A stretch of DNA of 56,630 bases, from positions 1-56,630 of the forward strand of contig JADGRC010000168.1 in NCBI GenBank assembly GCA_017881245.1, written 5' to 3'. Of the stretch, positions 41,157-49,292 are shown piece by piece. Below the pieces are notes generated by a model that made no database searches, was not told the origin of the DNA, and worked only from the letters and a program-made list of their open reading frames with translations. The position numbers and the translations under genes are program-made. Source of the DNA: Pseudomonadota bacterium (GTDB lineage: Bacteria > Myxococcota_A > Polyangia > Fen-1088). Within the stretch, counting starts at the first letter, position 1. Every line of letters starts with the position of its first letter.

Positions 41157-42425
41157 TTGTCGTTGCCCCATTCGAGCTCGCGTTCGAGCGTGCGTCCCCG
41201 GTCCACCCGCACCGCCGGGCCGAGTCAACGAGTCGGGTCGTACCGCGTGTCGCCCGACGTGGCCACGCGCGTCCGGGCCGGACATCCGTGGGTGTTTCGG
41301 GACGCGCTAGGTGCCCGCGAGATCGTCGAAGCAACGGGGGCGGTCGTCGAGTTGTCGTCGGGCAATCGCGAATTCGTGGCCAGGGGCTTCGTGGATCGAG
41401 ATCATCCTGTTGCGGTTCGTGTCCTGACCAGGGACCCCGGACAAAGGGTGACGCCAGGCGCTGGCGCGATCGCCTCCCGACTGGCCCGTGCCGTCCAGAT
41501 TCGCTGGTTGCTGATCGGGCCATCGCGTAAGGATTCGGTCCGATTGTTCGCGGGCGACAGCGAAGGCTTGCCCGGTGTAACGGTGGACCGCCATGGCGAT
41601 TTCGTGGTGGTGCAATGGCTGTCGGCGGGTGCGCTGCCCTGGCGCGATGAGCTCCTCGATGCGATCGAAGCCGCGGTGAAGCCACGCGGGATCTACGAAC
41701 AACGTCGTTTCCGCTCGCTTGGCGGGCAATCGCCGCCCGAGCCCGCGGTTCGCGCGCGCGGCGACGAGGCACCCATGGAGCTGGTCGTCGAGGAGGCCTC
41801 GTGCCGCTTCGGAATCGACGTGACGGCGCCTCTGGGTGTCGGGCTCTTCACGGACCTGCGCCTCGGCCGAGCGGCAGTGGCCGCGCGTTCCGCCAATCGA
41901 CGCGTCCTGAATCTGTTCTCGTACACGGGGGCTTTTTCGGTGGCGGCCGCCAAGGCCGGTGCGACCGAGGTGGTAGCGGTCGATTTGGCCGCCAAGGCAC
42001 ATGCGCGCGCGCGGCGAAACTTCGAACTGTCAGGCCTTGACCCTCTAAAAATGGAGGCGGTGACGGCTGATGCGTTGAAGACGGTGGAGCGATTCATCGA
42101 GCGTGGGCGGCGCTTTGATTTGGTGATTTGCGACCCGCCCTCGTTTTCCCAGGGGCCCGCCGGAAGTTTCTCGGTGGCCAAGGATTTGGCGCGCCTGGCT
42201 TCGGCGGCGATCGGGGTTCTGGACGCCGGTGGGCTGCTGGCCTTCGCGACCAATTCGGCAAAATTGACGACCCTCGACCTCGACCGGGCGTTGGCCGAAG
42301 GGGCCCTCACGCGCCGGGCCGAGGTTCGCATCGTCGAGCGGGTCGGATTGCCGCCCGATTATCCGGTGGCGCCCGGCTTCCCCGAGGGCAACTACCTCAA
42401 ATTCGCGATCGCGTTGAAGGTTTAG
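41157..42425 (+). CDS. RlmI-like 23S rRNA methyltransferase (PUA + SAM domains)
   Basis: A class I SAM-dependent methyltransferase of up to 422 residues. The true start is unclear: TTG 41157, GTG 41190 and GTG 41247 are in frame, and family homology only begins at RVSPDVATRVRAGHPWVFRDAL. The N-terminal 75 residues of homology are the PUA domain; an EEI-like middle domain follows (IYEQRRFRS), then the catalytic core VLNLFSYTGAFSVAAAKAGATEVVAVDLAAKAH (SAM site) and VICDPPSFSQG with the reactive region. This is the RlmI/RlmK-like family that makes m5C or m2G in 23S rRNA; relatives of the same build include YccW. The gene diverges from the 798-aa gene. Confidence 0.87.
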   Translation: MSLPHSSSRSSVRPRSTRTAGPSQRVGSYRVSPDVATRVRAGHPWVFRDALGAREIVEATGAVVELSSGNREFVARGFVDRDHPVAVRVLTRDPGQRVTPGAGAIASRLARAVQIRWLLIGPSRKDSVRLFAGDSEGLPGVTVDRHGDFVVVQWLSAGALPWRDELLDAIEAAVKPRGIYEQRRFRSLGGQSPPEPAVRARGDEAPMELVVEEASCRFGIDVTAPLGVGLFTDLRLGRAAVAARSANRRVLNLFSYTGAFSVAAAKAGATEVVAVDLAAKAHARARRNFELSGLDPLKMEAVTADALKTVERFIERGRRFDLVICDPPSFSQGPAGSFSVAKDLARLASAAIGVLDAGGLLAFATNSAKLTTLDLDRALAEGALTRRAEVRIVERVGLPPDYPVAPGFPEGNYLKFAIALKV

Positions 42426-42538
42426 CGCGCCGGATCGCCGCCGCTCCAGTCGCGAAGGGTTGAAATCACCGACATCAGCCCCTAAGCTCGGCAGATAGCC
42501 TACCGCGCCTTCCACAGGGGGGGCCGGAGAAAGCTGTC

Positions 42539-43249
42539 ATGCCGCCGATTACCGTCAACTGGAGCGACCTTGAAATTGCGTTTGAACGCAACTCGCCCGA
42601 TCAGGAGAGTTTTCTAGATTTAGAGAATGGCGATCTCCTATCGATAGTCGACGGGGAGCCTGACGCCGCCGTTCGGCGGGCCAAGGTCGCCGCTAATGCT
42701 ACCCGCTACCTGCGCGTCGATCCGGCATCATCCCGTGAACAATACCGATGGATGGAGCGGTTCGTGTCGTCGGTGGCCGATCTGCCGTTGCGTGAACGCC
42801 TGTTGATCGCGATTGACGGTAAGGGAGCTTTCCGCCGATTCAAGGACGTCCTGCTCGCGTTTCCGGCCGAGCGGGAACGCTGGTTCGTCTATCGGTCCGA
42901 AGTCTTGCATTTTCATATTCAGACGTGGGTGGAGCACACGAAGATCGAGGTCGCGAATCCGCCGCCCTGGGGTCGCGTCGAGCAACCCGAAGAGCCGGCG
43001 GAAATTGTCCATGCCCTTCCTTCGGGCGAGGCCCCGGGAGAGATTCTGCGGCGCCAGGCCCGCGAGCTTTTGGACGAAATTCCGACCGCCGAGATGCCAT
43101 CCGCGTTGGCGTTTCTCGAATTCTTGCGTGACCGCGGCGCCAATCCGCTTCTGCACGCCGTGCCGGAGCGCCGCCCGCTGGACTTTGAAGAGTCCCACGA
43201 TTCATCCGAACCAGCACTGGCTGATGAATCCGCCGCCGGCGGACGCTGA
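42539..43249 (+). CDS. UPF0158 family protein
   Basis: A 236-residue soluble protein. VNWSDLEIAFERNSPDQESFLDLENGDLLSIVDGE, followed by YLRVDPASSREQYRWMERFV and GKGAFRRFKDVLLAFPAERERWFVYRSE, is the UPF0158 pattern; function unknown. Residues 1-135 cover the family. The remaining 100 residues, Pro/Glu-rich and helical (LRRQARELLDEIPTAEMPSALAFLEFL), are an extension, possibly a separate module. A GGGGG-rich stretch 12-20 bases before ATG 42539 may serve as ribosome site. The gene stands alone between rlmI and the convergent DUF429 gene. Confidence 0.85.
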   Translation: MPPITVNWSDLEIAFERNSPDQESFLDLENGDLLSIVDGEPDAAVRRAKVAANATRYLRVDPASSREQYRWMERFVSSVADLPLRERLLIAIDGKGAFRRFKDVLLAFPAERERWFVYRSEVLHFHIQTWVEHTKIEVANPPPWGRVEQPEEPAEIVHALPSGEAPGEILRRQARELLDEIPTAEMPSALAFLEFLRDRGANPLLHAVPERRPLDFEESHDSSEPALADESAAGGR

Positions 43250-43339
43250 TCAACCGCAGGTGGTGGCGGCGCGAGCGTGCAGCCAAGCAATGCCAGAGTC
43301 AGATCGTGAAATTCTACGTGCTACGTCGGTCAGAACGGC

Positions 43340-44272
43340 TCAGCGCTCGGCGGCGGCGCGCTCGGCGGTGTCGGTTACAGCGGCTGACTGGCGATCGTCG
43401 GGCGGAACCCATATCCAGCCGTCGCGTCGCAGCGCCGTGTTGACCGGGTCGCGTTCCATCCAGCCATCGCGGGCCCACAAATGGCCGGTGTACGCGCAGA
43501 TCACCGCATCGAACAGATGATCATTCTGCACGCAGACCTCGCGCCAGACACCGGGGCCGAACCGCAAGCCGGGCGCAAGGGCTTCCAGCACCTCGGCGCG
43601 GGTCTGCCGCTCCCGTATCTGTTTCTTGTACGGACGCGCGAACCCCAAAGCGGTCAGCGTCGCCCTGGGTGACACTTCGATCAAGTTCTCGTTCAGGCGA
43701 AATCGATCGGCGAGCGCCCGGGTCAGGTGGGCCGCGCGCGCCGTCAGGGGGCCGGTTCCTTGCCCCATCGCCTCGCGGGGTACGAGCCCACGGTCATGAA
43801 GCAGGTGAACTTCCGTCACCCGCTGGGTGTACGGCGTGATCTGCGGTTTGCCCCGGCGGCCATCCCGACCAACGGCCGACCCGGCGGCGCTGGTCAGACG
43901 ACGCATCTCGATCACGTTGGCGTCGACGCAACTCTCTTGTCCGGGACAGACAGGGACCAGGCAGCGCAGACACGGCGGCAGGGTCAGCGGGGCGTTGATG
44001 CAAATCAGGGTTCCATCGCCGAAGCCTCGCAAGTGAGCCAGCAAGGTTGCGTCGTACAACGGCAACGTTCCGGAACGCGGGACGATCTCGGTGACCGTCG
44101 CCGCCCCATCGCGCGGGTCGACACGCAACGTCGCGACGGCGGTCTTCTTGCCTTTGCCGCCGCCCAGATCGACGCCGAGAATGTGTAGGAAACTGCGCTT
44201 CTTCAAGGCTCGTTGAGCGTGCGGGAAACTGAACCACTCGTCAACATCAGGCGACGACGTAACGACCGTCAC
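43340..44272 (-). CDS. DUF429-like RNase H-fold protein
   Basis: A 310-residue protein. LHILGVDLGGGKGKKTAVATL is the first strand with the metal-binding Asp of an RNase H-like fold, ICINAPLTLPPCLRC follows with the second acidic-type position (Asn here instead of the more usual Asp), and NDHLFDAVICAYTGHLWAR is the C-terminal motif with a conserved Asp. Four clustered Cys (PPCLRCLVPVCPGQESC) suggest a bound metal. DUF429 members are predicted nucleases with unknown targets. The GTG start at 44272 (MTVVTSSP) is the only one giving the full domain; its promoter region is shared with panD, read in the opposite direction. Confidence 0.8.
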   Translation of the reverse strand: MTVVTSSPDVDEWFSFPHAQRALKKRSFLHILGVDLGGGKGKKTAVATLRVDPRDGAATVTEIVPRSGTLPLYDATLLAHLRGFGDGTLICINAPLTLPPCLRCLVPVCPGQESCVDANVIEMRRLTSAAGSAVGRDGRRGKPQITPYTQRVTEVHLLHDRGLVPREAMGQGTGPLTARAAHLTRALADRFRLNENLIEVSPRATLTALGFARPYKKQIRERQTRAEVLEALAPGLRFGPGVWREVCVQNDHLFDAVICAYTGHLWARDGWMERDPVNTALRRDGWIWVPPDDRQSAAVTDTAERAAAER

Positions 44273-44308
44273 GTGTGAGCGGAGCGGCTGCGGAGCGGCG
44301 CGCGACCT

Positions 44309-44336
44309 TTGACTTGGCGACCATCGGAACTATACT
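44309..44336 (+). promoter_or_regulatory. Near-consensus sigma-70 promoter for panD
   Basis: TTGACT at 44309-44314 and TATACT at 44331-44336 are separated by 16 bases, 58 bases before the panD ATG. Both hexamers deviate from consensus at one position. It is the clearest promoter in this GC-rich window. Confidence 0.6.
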
Positions 44337-44393
44337 GGTCACCGGAAGCCAACGCTTGGATCGGATGTTTCCCGACCGAGACCGAGGTGGACA

Positions 44394-44810
44394 ATGCGAC
44401 GATCGCTTTTCAAGTCGAAGATTCACCGAGCCACGGTGACCGACGCGGACCTCGATTATGAGGGTTCGGTGACGATCGACCAACAACTGATGTTGGCCGC
44501 CGATATCGCACCGTACGAACGCGTGGATATCTGGAACGTGACCAACGGTAGCCGACTTTCCACTTACGCGCTGGCGGGCGCGGCGGGATCGGGTGTCATT
44601 TGCATCAACGGCGCGGCCGCCCGTCACGCTCAACGCGGCGACAAGGTCATCATCGCGACCTTTGCCGAATTCGACGAGGCCGAGGCGAGAACATGGAAAC
44701 CTGTGGTCGTCCGCGTGGACGCGGAGAATCGGATCGTGGCGGGGCCGGCCGAAGAGATCCCGGGGCCACAGCGCGCGACGCACCTCGCGACGCACCTAAA
44801 GACGGTCTGA
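44394..44810 (+). CDS. panD: Aspartate 1-decarboxylase
   Basis: A 138-residue pyruvoyl enzyme that makes beta-alanine for pantothenate and CoA. It begins [20 protein letters not shown]; the self-cleavage site is G24-S25 in YEGSVTID, with Tyr58-type [20 protein letters not shown] and the [12 protein letters not shown] region all in place. Typical PanD is 115-135 residues; this one has a slightly long tail. AGGTGG sits six bases before the ATG. The sigma-70-like promoter at 44309-44336 serves it, and a TPR gene follows seven bases after the stop. Confidence 0.96.
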   Translation: MRRSLFKSKIHRATVTDADLDYEGSVTIDQQLMLAADIAPYERVDIWNVTNGSRLSTYALAGAAGSGVICINGAAARHAQRGDKVIIATFAEFDEAEARTWKPVVVRVDAENRIVAGPAEEIPGPQRATHLATHLKTV

Positions 44811-44817
44811 AGGCGCC

Positions 44818-45141
44818 TTGTCCCTGTCTCGGACCAAGATGCTGGAGGACTTCATTCGGCAACGGCCGAATGACCCGTTTCCCCGGTATGCGCTGGCGAT
44901 GGAACATAAGAATGCGGGCCGCCTGGACGAGGCGAGCAAGATGTTTTCGGAGCTGATGGGGTCGACGCCGGATTACACGGCAACCTACTTGCACGCGGGT
45001 AACGCGCTGGTCGCGATGGGACAGGTCGATCAGGCACGACGGGTTTACGAATCGGGTATCGCGGCCTGCTTGCGTTCCGGCGACACCCATGCCCGCGGAG
45101 AGCTGGAGGGCGCGCTCGGGGGTTTGCCCCCGTCCGCATAG
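44818..45141 (+). CDS. Small tetratricopeptide-repeat protein
   Basis: A 107-residue cytoplasmic protein, co-transcribed with panD (seven bases apart). The start is a TTG at 44818 or the ATG at 44839 (MLEDFIRQRPNDPF); I kept the longer one. FPRYALAMEHKNAGRLDEASKMFSELMGSTPDYTATYLHAGNALVAMGQVDQARRVYESGI contains two TPR units, ending in a capping helix. Proteins like this with the sequence RPNDPFPRYALAME occur widely in Myxococcota and related phyla with no known function. Confidence 0.83.
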   Translation: MSLSRTKMLEDFIRQRPNDPFPRYALAMEHKNAGRLDEASKMFSELMGSTPDYTATYLHAGNALVAMGQVDQARRVYESGIAACLRSGDTHARGELEGALGGLPPSA

Positions 45142-45165
45142 CAGCTTCGCCGCCGCAAGGGGGAT

Positions 45166-45705
45166 CTAGTCCGACGTTCCCGCGTCATCTCCCGGATTCG
45201 AGGTGTCGGCGCTCACCTCCGCGGAGGAAGCGTCCGTCAGCACGTTAGCGTCCGAGTCGGTTCCGCCGTCCGCGTCGGCGCTCGCGGGCGGCGCCACGCC
45301 CGTCACCACGACCGATGTCTGTAGATGGTTCCCGGGCGAAACTTTAACGGGATCGCTTGTCGACTCGCCCATGATCACGTGATTGCCATCCAGGAGTCGG
45401 ACGAGAAACTGGAGCGTCCCCGACTTCGCCGTGCTCGACCACTGGAAAGTTCCCACGTCTGCGGAGACCTTCTTTTCGATGCAGGGCAAGCCGAACGTAT
45501 TTCCAGAGTCTGCGCCCAGCACCTGAACCTCGCAGCTCGTGATCAGGTATAGCTGCGTCGGGTCCAGCGTCGTGGTGACATGCACGTCGACATAGGTGTA
45601 GCTCGGGTCGCTTGAGCACGTCGTCCCGGTCAGTGAGATCGCGAGGGTCATCAGTCCCAACGCGCCTCGCGTGCTCCATCGTCGCCTGGGAATGTTGATC
45701 GTCAT
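45166..45705 (-). CDS. Hypothetical lipoprotein, Asp/Ser-rich tail
   Basis: A 179-residue lipoprotein. ATG 45705 overlaps the stop of the upstream gene (ATGA) and is preferred over the longer in-frame start at 45729. The signal peptide ends ISLTGTTC. The mature part has beta-like segments (VHVTTTLDPTQLYLITSCEVQVL, GTLQFLVRLLDGNHVIMG) with two Cys that may pair, then about 40 Asp/Ser/Ala-rich residues. I do not recognise the family; it looks like a surface carbohydrate- or protein-binding module. It converges with the TPR gene, 24 bases apart. Confidence 0.72.
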   Translation of the reverse strand: MTINIPRRRWSTRGALGLMTLAISLTGTTCSSDPSYTYVDVHVTTTLDPTQLYLITSCEVQVLGADSGNTFGLPCIEKKVSADVGTFQWSSTAKSGTLQFLVRLLDGNHVIMGESTSDPVKVSPGNHLQTSVVVTGVAPPASADADGGTDSDANVLTDASSAEVSADTSNPGDDAGTSD

Positions 45706-46169
45706 TGTCCGCGCCCGGCTCCGTAACAACCGAGTGAAACCAGTACATCAAGGGGACACGGCGCCACCGACGAATTGGTCTTGGACGACGTGTAGGCGAG
45801 AAGCCCAACGGCACCCACGGCCAGTACACCGGTGATGGTCCAGAATTTCCAATCCTTCCAGAATGGGCGCTCGTTGGCGTCGCCCATCACCACCCGTGAC
45901 CGGGCCAGGCGAGCGGCGTCGCGATCGATGGCGGCGGGCCCCTCGTCTTGCAGCTGTAGTCGCGGTACCGCGGCAGCCTCGGGGGGGACTTGGTCCGTGG
46001 CCGTGTCGGCGCCGACCGCGGGAGATTTAGCGCTATCGGCGCCCGCAGCGCGCGTGTCGGTGTCCCCGGCACGCGCCGTCCGCACGCCGCCGCATAGGAA
46101 AGTCAATACGACCACGAAAGCCACCCCGCTTCCGCCGCGCTCCCGAATTAATGACGTCACGCACAGCAT
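45702..46169 (-). CDS. Exported membrane-anchored protein, unknown
   Basis: A 155-residue protein with a signal peptide (about residues 12-33, FVVVLTFLCGGVRTARA), a 75-residue acidic linker with Ala/Asp repeats, and a C-terminal hydrophobic helix FWTITGVLAVGAVGLLAYTS at about 112-131 preceded by WKDWK. The last 20 residues contain two Cys. No family is recognised. The PFWKDWKFW + helix end is often seen in Myxococcota envelope proteins (recalled). It is the first gene of a two-gene operon with the lipoprotein at 45166-45705 and diverges from the heavy-metal-binding gene. Confidence 0.72.
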   Translation of the reverse strand: MLCVTSLIRERGGSGVAFVVVLTFLCGGVRTARAGDTDTRAAGADSAKSPAVGADTATDQVPPEAAAVPRLQLQDEGPAAIDRDAARLARSRVVMGDANERPFWKDWKFWTITGVLAVGAVGLLAYTSSKTNSSVAPCPLDVLVSLGCYGAGRGQ

Positions 46170-46276
46170 TGTAAGCGCGTACCGCCCGTACGGGAAGGGG
46201 CGCGCTTTCAGTTTTGACTCGGTTGCGCGGGCGCGCGGGTTGACAGGTACGAAGGCACCGGACCAAACTGGGTTCG

Positions 46277-46657
46277 ATGCGCGGACGCCGCCGGCTCGGT
46301 ATCTTACGGCTGGTGGCGATCGGATCTTTGTTCGTCACCGTTGTCTCGGGGGACGAGATCCTGCTCGGCTGCGCATCGGAACAGAAGCCACGGCCGACGT
46401 CGCTCGATCCTGCCAATCCGGCAGCGGCGGAGTCACCGCCCATGGTGGCGACCGCGCTCGATTCCGGCGAGCGCGCCGTCTTGCCAGCGGACTCCGTCAA
46501 GACGGGGGAGGCCAGCAAGACCGACAAGACCGGGAGGCACCCGGGCATTGTGTACACCTGCCCGATGCACCCGGAGGTTATCTCCGATAAGCCCGGGCGT
46601 TGCCCGAAGTGCGGCATGAATCTGGTGCCGAAGGAGCCGGGCGAAGGAAAGAAGTGA
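46277..46657 (+). CDS. Heavy-metal-binding domain lipoprotein
   Basis: A 126-residue exported protein. The start gives a basic, then hydrophobic N-terminus ending LLGC, a probable lipid attachment site at about residue 32. After a Pro/Ala/Ser-rich spacer, residues 92-118 hold the heavy-metal-binding domain: [27 protein letters not shown], with CPMHPE and CPKCGM. That domain is known from copper and silver efflux proteins (CusB, CopA-type N-termini) and periplasmic metallochaperones. The gene overlaps the start of the metallo-beta-lactamase-like gene (GTGA), and a multicopper oxidase follows, so a copper-related envelope role is inferred. Confidence 0.88.
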   Translation: MRGRRRLGILRLVAIGSLFVTVVSGDEILLGCASEQKPRPTSLDPANPAAAESPPMVATALDSGERAVLPADSVKTGEASKTDKTGRHPGIVYTCPMHPEVISDKPGRCPKCGMNLVPKEPGEGKK

Positions 46658-47529
46658 ACCTGCGCGGCCTCGTCACGCTGGTCGGAATGGCCTGCCTGTT
46701 GCTGGCGGGGCTCTCGTGCGCGGCGAACCGTGGCGTGCCGGCGTCCATGCTCGGGTGGAATCAGGCGGTTCCACCCTTTCGCGTGGCGGGCAATATCTAC
46801 TACGTCGGCACGAACGAGATGGCGCTGTTCCTGATCGCCACGCCGGCGGGACACATCCTGCTCGACAGCGGGTTCGAGGCCAAGGTTCCACAACTGCGCC
46901 ATAGCGTCGAGGCCTTGGGTTTCCGTTTCGGCGACGTCAAGATTCTGCTCGCCAGCCACGCGCACATTGATCATGTCCAGGGGCACGCGTTGGTGCGTCG
47001 CTTGACCGGCGCGCGGGTGCTCGCGTCCAAGGAGGACGCGGGCGTGATTGCAACGGGGGGCAGGGGAGACTGGGCGTATCGGGAGATGTTTTCGTGGACC
47101 CCATGCCCGGTCGACGGCATCGTCGAAGATGGTGCGCGCGTCGACCTTGGCGGCACGGAGCTGGTGGCGCACCTGACGCCAGGGCACACCCGTGGCGCGA
47201 CCACCTGGACAATGACGGTCCATGAGGGTGGGCGCGCCCTGGCGGTCGTTTTCTTTCCGAGCGCGACCGTGCCCCCCGGCGCGCGGATGGTCGACAATCC
47301 GGACTACCCGGGCGTGATCGCGGCCTACGAAAGCAGTTTCGCCATCTGGCGGCGCTTGCCTTGCGACGTCTTCCTGGGCGCGCACGCATCATTCTTTGGC
47401 CTGCAAGCAAAGGCCAAACGGCTGCGGGCCGGCGAGCAGCCCAACCCATTCATCGATCCGGCGGGTTACCAAAAGAGCATCGCCGAGTTCGAAACGAGGT
47501 TCCACGCGGTCGTGGAAAGTCAACGCTGA
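46654..47529 (+). CDS. Subclass B3 metallo-beta-lactamase-like hydrolase
   Basis: A 291-residue exported protein from GTG 46654, which overlaps the stop of the metal-binding lipoprotein gene and has GAAGGAAAG just before it. The N-terminus is a signal peptide ([16 protein letters not shown]). The B3 pattern is complete: [29 protein letters not shown]102-A-H104-I-D106-H107, H178 in [10 protein letters not shown], and H244 in [10 protein letters not shown]. These residues bind two Zn ions in known B3 enzymes. Sequence alone cannot show that beta-lactams are the substrate; related folds hydrolyse lactones and other esters. Operon placement with metal proteins is unusual for a lactamase. Confidence 0.88.
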   Translation: MNLRGLVTLVGMACLLLAGLSCAANRGVPASMLGWNQAVPPFRVAGNIYYVGTNEMALFLIATPAGHILLDSGFEAKVPQLRHSVEALGFRFGDVKILLASHAHIDHVQGHALVRRLTGARVLASKEDAGVIATGGRGDWAYREMFSWTPCPVDGIVEDGARVDLGGTELVAHLTPGHTRGATTWTMTVHEGGRALAVVFFPSATVPPGARMVDNPDYPGVIAAYESSFAIWRRLPCDVFLGAHASFFGLQAKAKRLRAGEQPNPFIDPAGYQKSIAEFETRFHAVVESQR

Positions 47530-47668
47530 TCTACTCCGCAAGACTTACGTGCGCAGGAGCCAGTCGCGCATTTTTGGCGCCGTCAATGTCGGATTAGCGC
47601 GACGCTCTCGCTTTCGGATCTGGCGCCGCTCTTGCTGAATCTCGCACCATCCGCCGGCGAGCGCGCAT

Positions 47669-49246
47669 ATGAATGAATCGCGACGACAGTTCTTGACGGC
47701 CGGCAGCGTGACCTGTTCGGCCGCCTGGTTGGCAGCCGGCGTCCGCGGCGCGCGCTCCTTTGCGGGCGAGCCCGCGTCGCCCAAGGGCTCCAGAGCGGAT
47801 ATCGAGCTCACCTTGCGGGCCGCGCCGGGGCGCGTGAGCGTGAACGGGAAGCCAACCCAGGTGTGGCGGTTCGAAGGGCACCTTGATGCGGGACCCTCGG
47901 ATGCGCTCACCGCGTCGGAGGGATATCTTGGCCCCATAATCCGCGCGCGGCCCGGCCAGAGAATCGTCGTCCGTTTCCAGAATCACTTGGATGAGCCATC
48001 GATCGTCCATTGGCACGGCCTGGACGTCTCGGCAGAAAATGATGGTCACCCGCGCCTGGCCGTTCCAGGCGGCGGCACGTACGCCTACGACTTTCGGATC
48101 GCGAATCGGCCGGGCACCTATTGGTATCACCCCCACGCGCACCAAAGGACGGGGGCACAAGTCCACGCCGGCCTGGCGGGGCTGCTCATTGTCGAGGACG
48201 ACCAGGCCAAAGGGAACCTTCCTTCGGGTGCCAACGATCTTCCATTTGTTCTGCAGGATCGCCAGATCGACTCGAATGGCCAGTTCATTTACAACCCGAA
48301 TGCGATGACGGGGTTTCTCGGCGATCTGATTCTTGTGAACGGAAAGCCCACGCCGACGTTCAATGTGAAGGCGGGAACGTATCGATTGCGCCTGTTGAAC
48401 GGTTCGAATGCGCGCATCTACAAGCTGGGGTGGAGCGACGGCAGCGCGATGGTCGTCATTGGCAGCGACGGGGGGCTATTGGAGGCGCCCGTCCGCAAAC
48501 CGTACGTGATGTTGGCGCCCGGCGAGCGGGTCGAGATCTGGGCGGACTTCGGCAAAGCGCCTGTCGGTCCCGATGTCTGGTTGGAAAGCCGAAGTTTCGC
48601 TGGTGGTACAGGTGGAATGATGGGGATGATGGGCATGAGCGGCGGGATGGGCAGGGGGATGGGCAGGGGGATGGGAATGGGAATGGGGATGGCAGGCACA
48701 TCCGGGGGACCGCCAAACGGATCGCGTTTTCGCGTCTGTCGGTTTGTCGTGACCGGAACCGGCGAGCGGTTGCCCCTGCCGCGGACGCTGTCCCGCCTCC
48801 AGTTTCGTTCCGACCGGGAAGTCGTGAATCTTGGGAGCCCACGCCGATTCGACGTCACGATGGCGATGATGCGCTGGACGTTGAACGGACGGACCTTCGG
48901 GATGGACGATCTGGCGCCGAACGAGCGCATTCGGAAAGGGACGACGGAGGATTGGGAATTCTCCAATCTGGTCGGCATGATGGCCATGCCCCACCCGATT
49001 CACATTCACGGTGGACAGTTCCAAATTGTCGATCGCGCGGTCGCCCCTGGGGCGGGCCCGGCGGTGGACAGCGTGCGGGAAGGTCGCGTCGAGGAGGGAT
49101 GGAAGGACACGTTCCTGTTGATGCCGGGCGAGCGGGTGCGCGTGCGCGTTCGCTTCGAGCACCATGCCGGCCTTTTCCTGTATCACTGTCACAACCTCGA
49201 GCACGAGGACATGGGCATGATGCGCAACTTCCGGGTCGAGGTTTAG
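47669..49246 (+). CDS. Tat-exported multicopper oxidase with Met-rich insert
   Basis: A 525-residue periplasmic oxidase. A Tat signal (SRRQFLTAG) starts the protein. Copper-binding motifs are all visible: HWHG near residue 116, YWYHPHAHQ near 150, HPIHIHGGQFQI near 445, and HCHNLEHEDMGMM at the end, giving type 1, 2 and 3 sites; the axial ligand lies in the last motif. Residues 317-343 form an insert with 11 Met in 27 residues (MMGMMGMSGG..., MGMGMGM), like the Met-rich segment of CueO that binds extra Cu(I) and favours cuprous oxidase activity. Three cupredoxin domains and length fit CueO, CotA and similar laccases. It lies 139 bases after the lactamase-like gene. Confidence 0.95.
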   Translation: MNESRRQFLTAGSVTCSAAWLAAGVRGARSFAGEPASPKGSRADIELTLRAAPGRVSVNGKPTQVWRFEGHLDAGPSDALTASEGYLGPIIRARPGQRIVVRFQNHLDEPSIVHWHGLDVSAENDGHPRLAVPGGGTYAYDFRIANRPGTYWYHPHAHQRTGAQVHAGLAGLLIVEDDQAKGNLPSGANDLPFVLQDRQIDSNGQFIYNPNAMTGFLGDLILVNGKPTPTFNVKAGTYRLRLLNGSNARIYKLGWSDGSAMVVIGSDGGLLEAPVRKPYVMLAPGERVEIWADFGKAPVGPDVWLESRSFAGGTGGMMGMMGMSGGMGRGMGRGMGMGMGMAGTSGGPPNGSRFRVCRFVVTGTGERLPLPRTLSRLQFRSDREVVNLGSPRRFDVTMAMMRWTLNGRTFGMDDLAPNERIRKGTTEDWEFSNLVGMMAMPHPIHIHGGQFQIVDRAVAPGAGPAVDSVREGRVEEGWKDTFLLMPGERVRVRVRFEHHAGLFLYHCHNLEHEDMGMMRNFRVEV

Positions 49247-49292
49247 CCTTGGGTCGGCCCTCGTTCTTCAGGCGACCACTTCGGTCGTCACC

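Noticed and set aside
46033-47385. A 450-codon minus-strand frame opposite the metal-binding and lactamase-like genes
   Set aside because: Both plus-strand genes there have full motif sets and coupled starts; the antisense frame has none.
46654-47529. Calling the lactamase-like gene a proven antibiotic-resistance determinant
   Set aside because: Zn ligands fit subclass B3, but substrate range cannot be read from sequence and the operon context points to metal functions.
48617-48697. Possible CRISPR-like or minisatellite array at the ATGGGN repeats
   Set aside because: Units are 6-12 bases inside coding sequence in frame with a Met-rich insert; no spacer structure exists.
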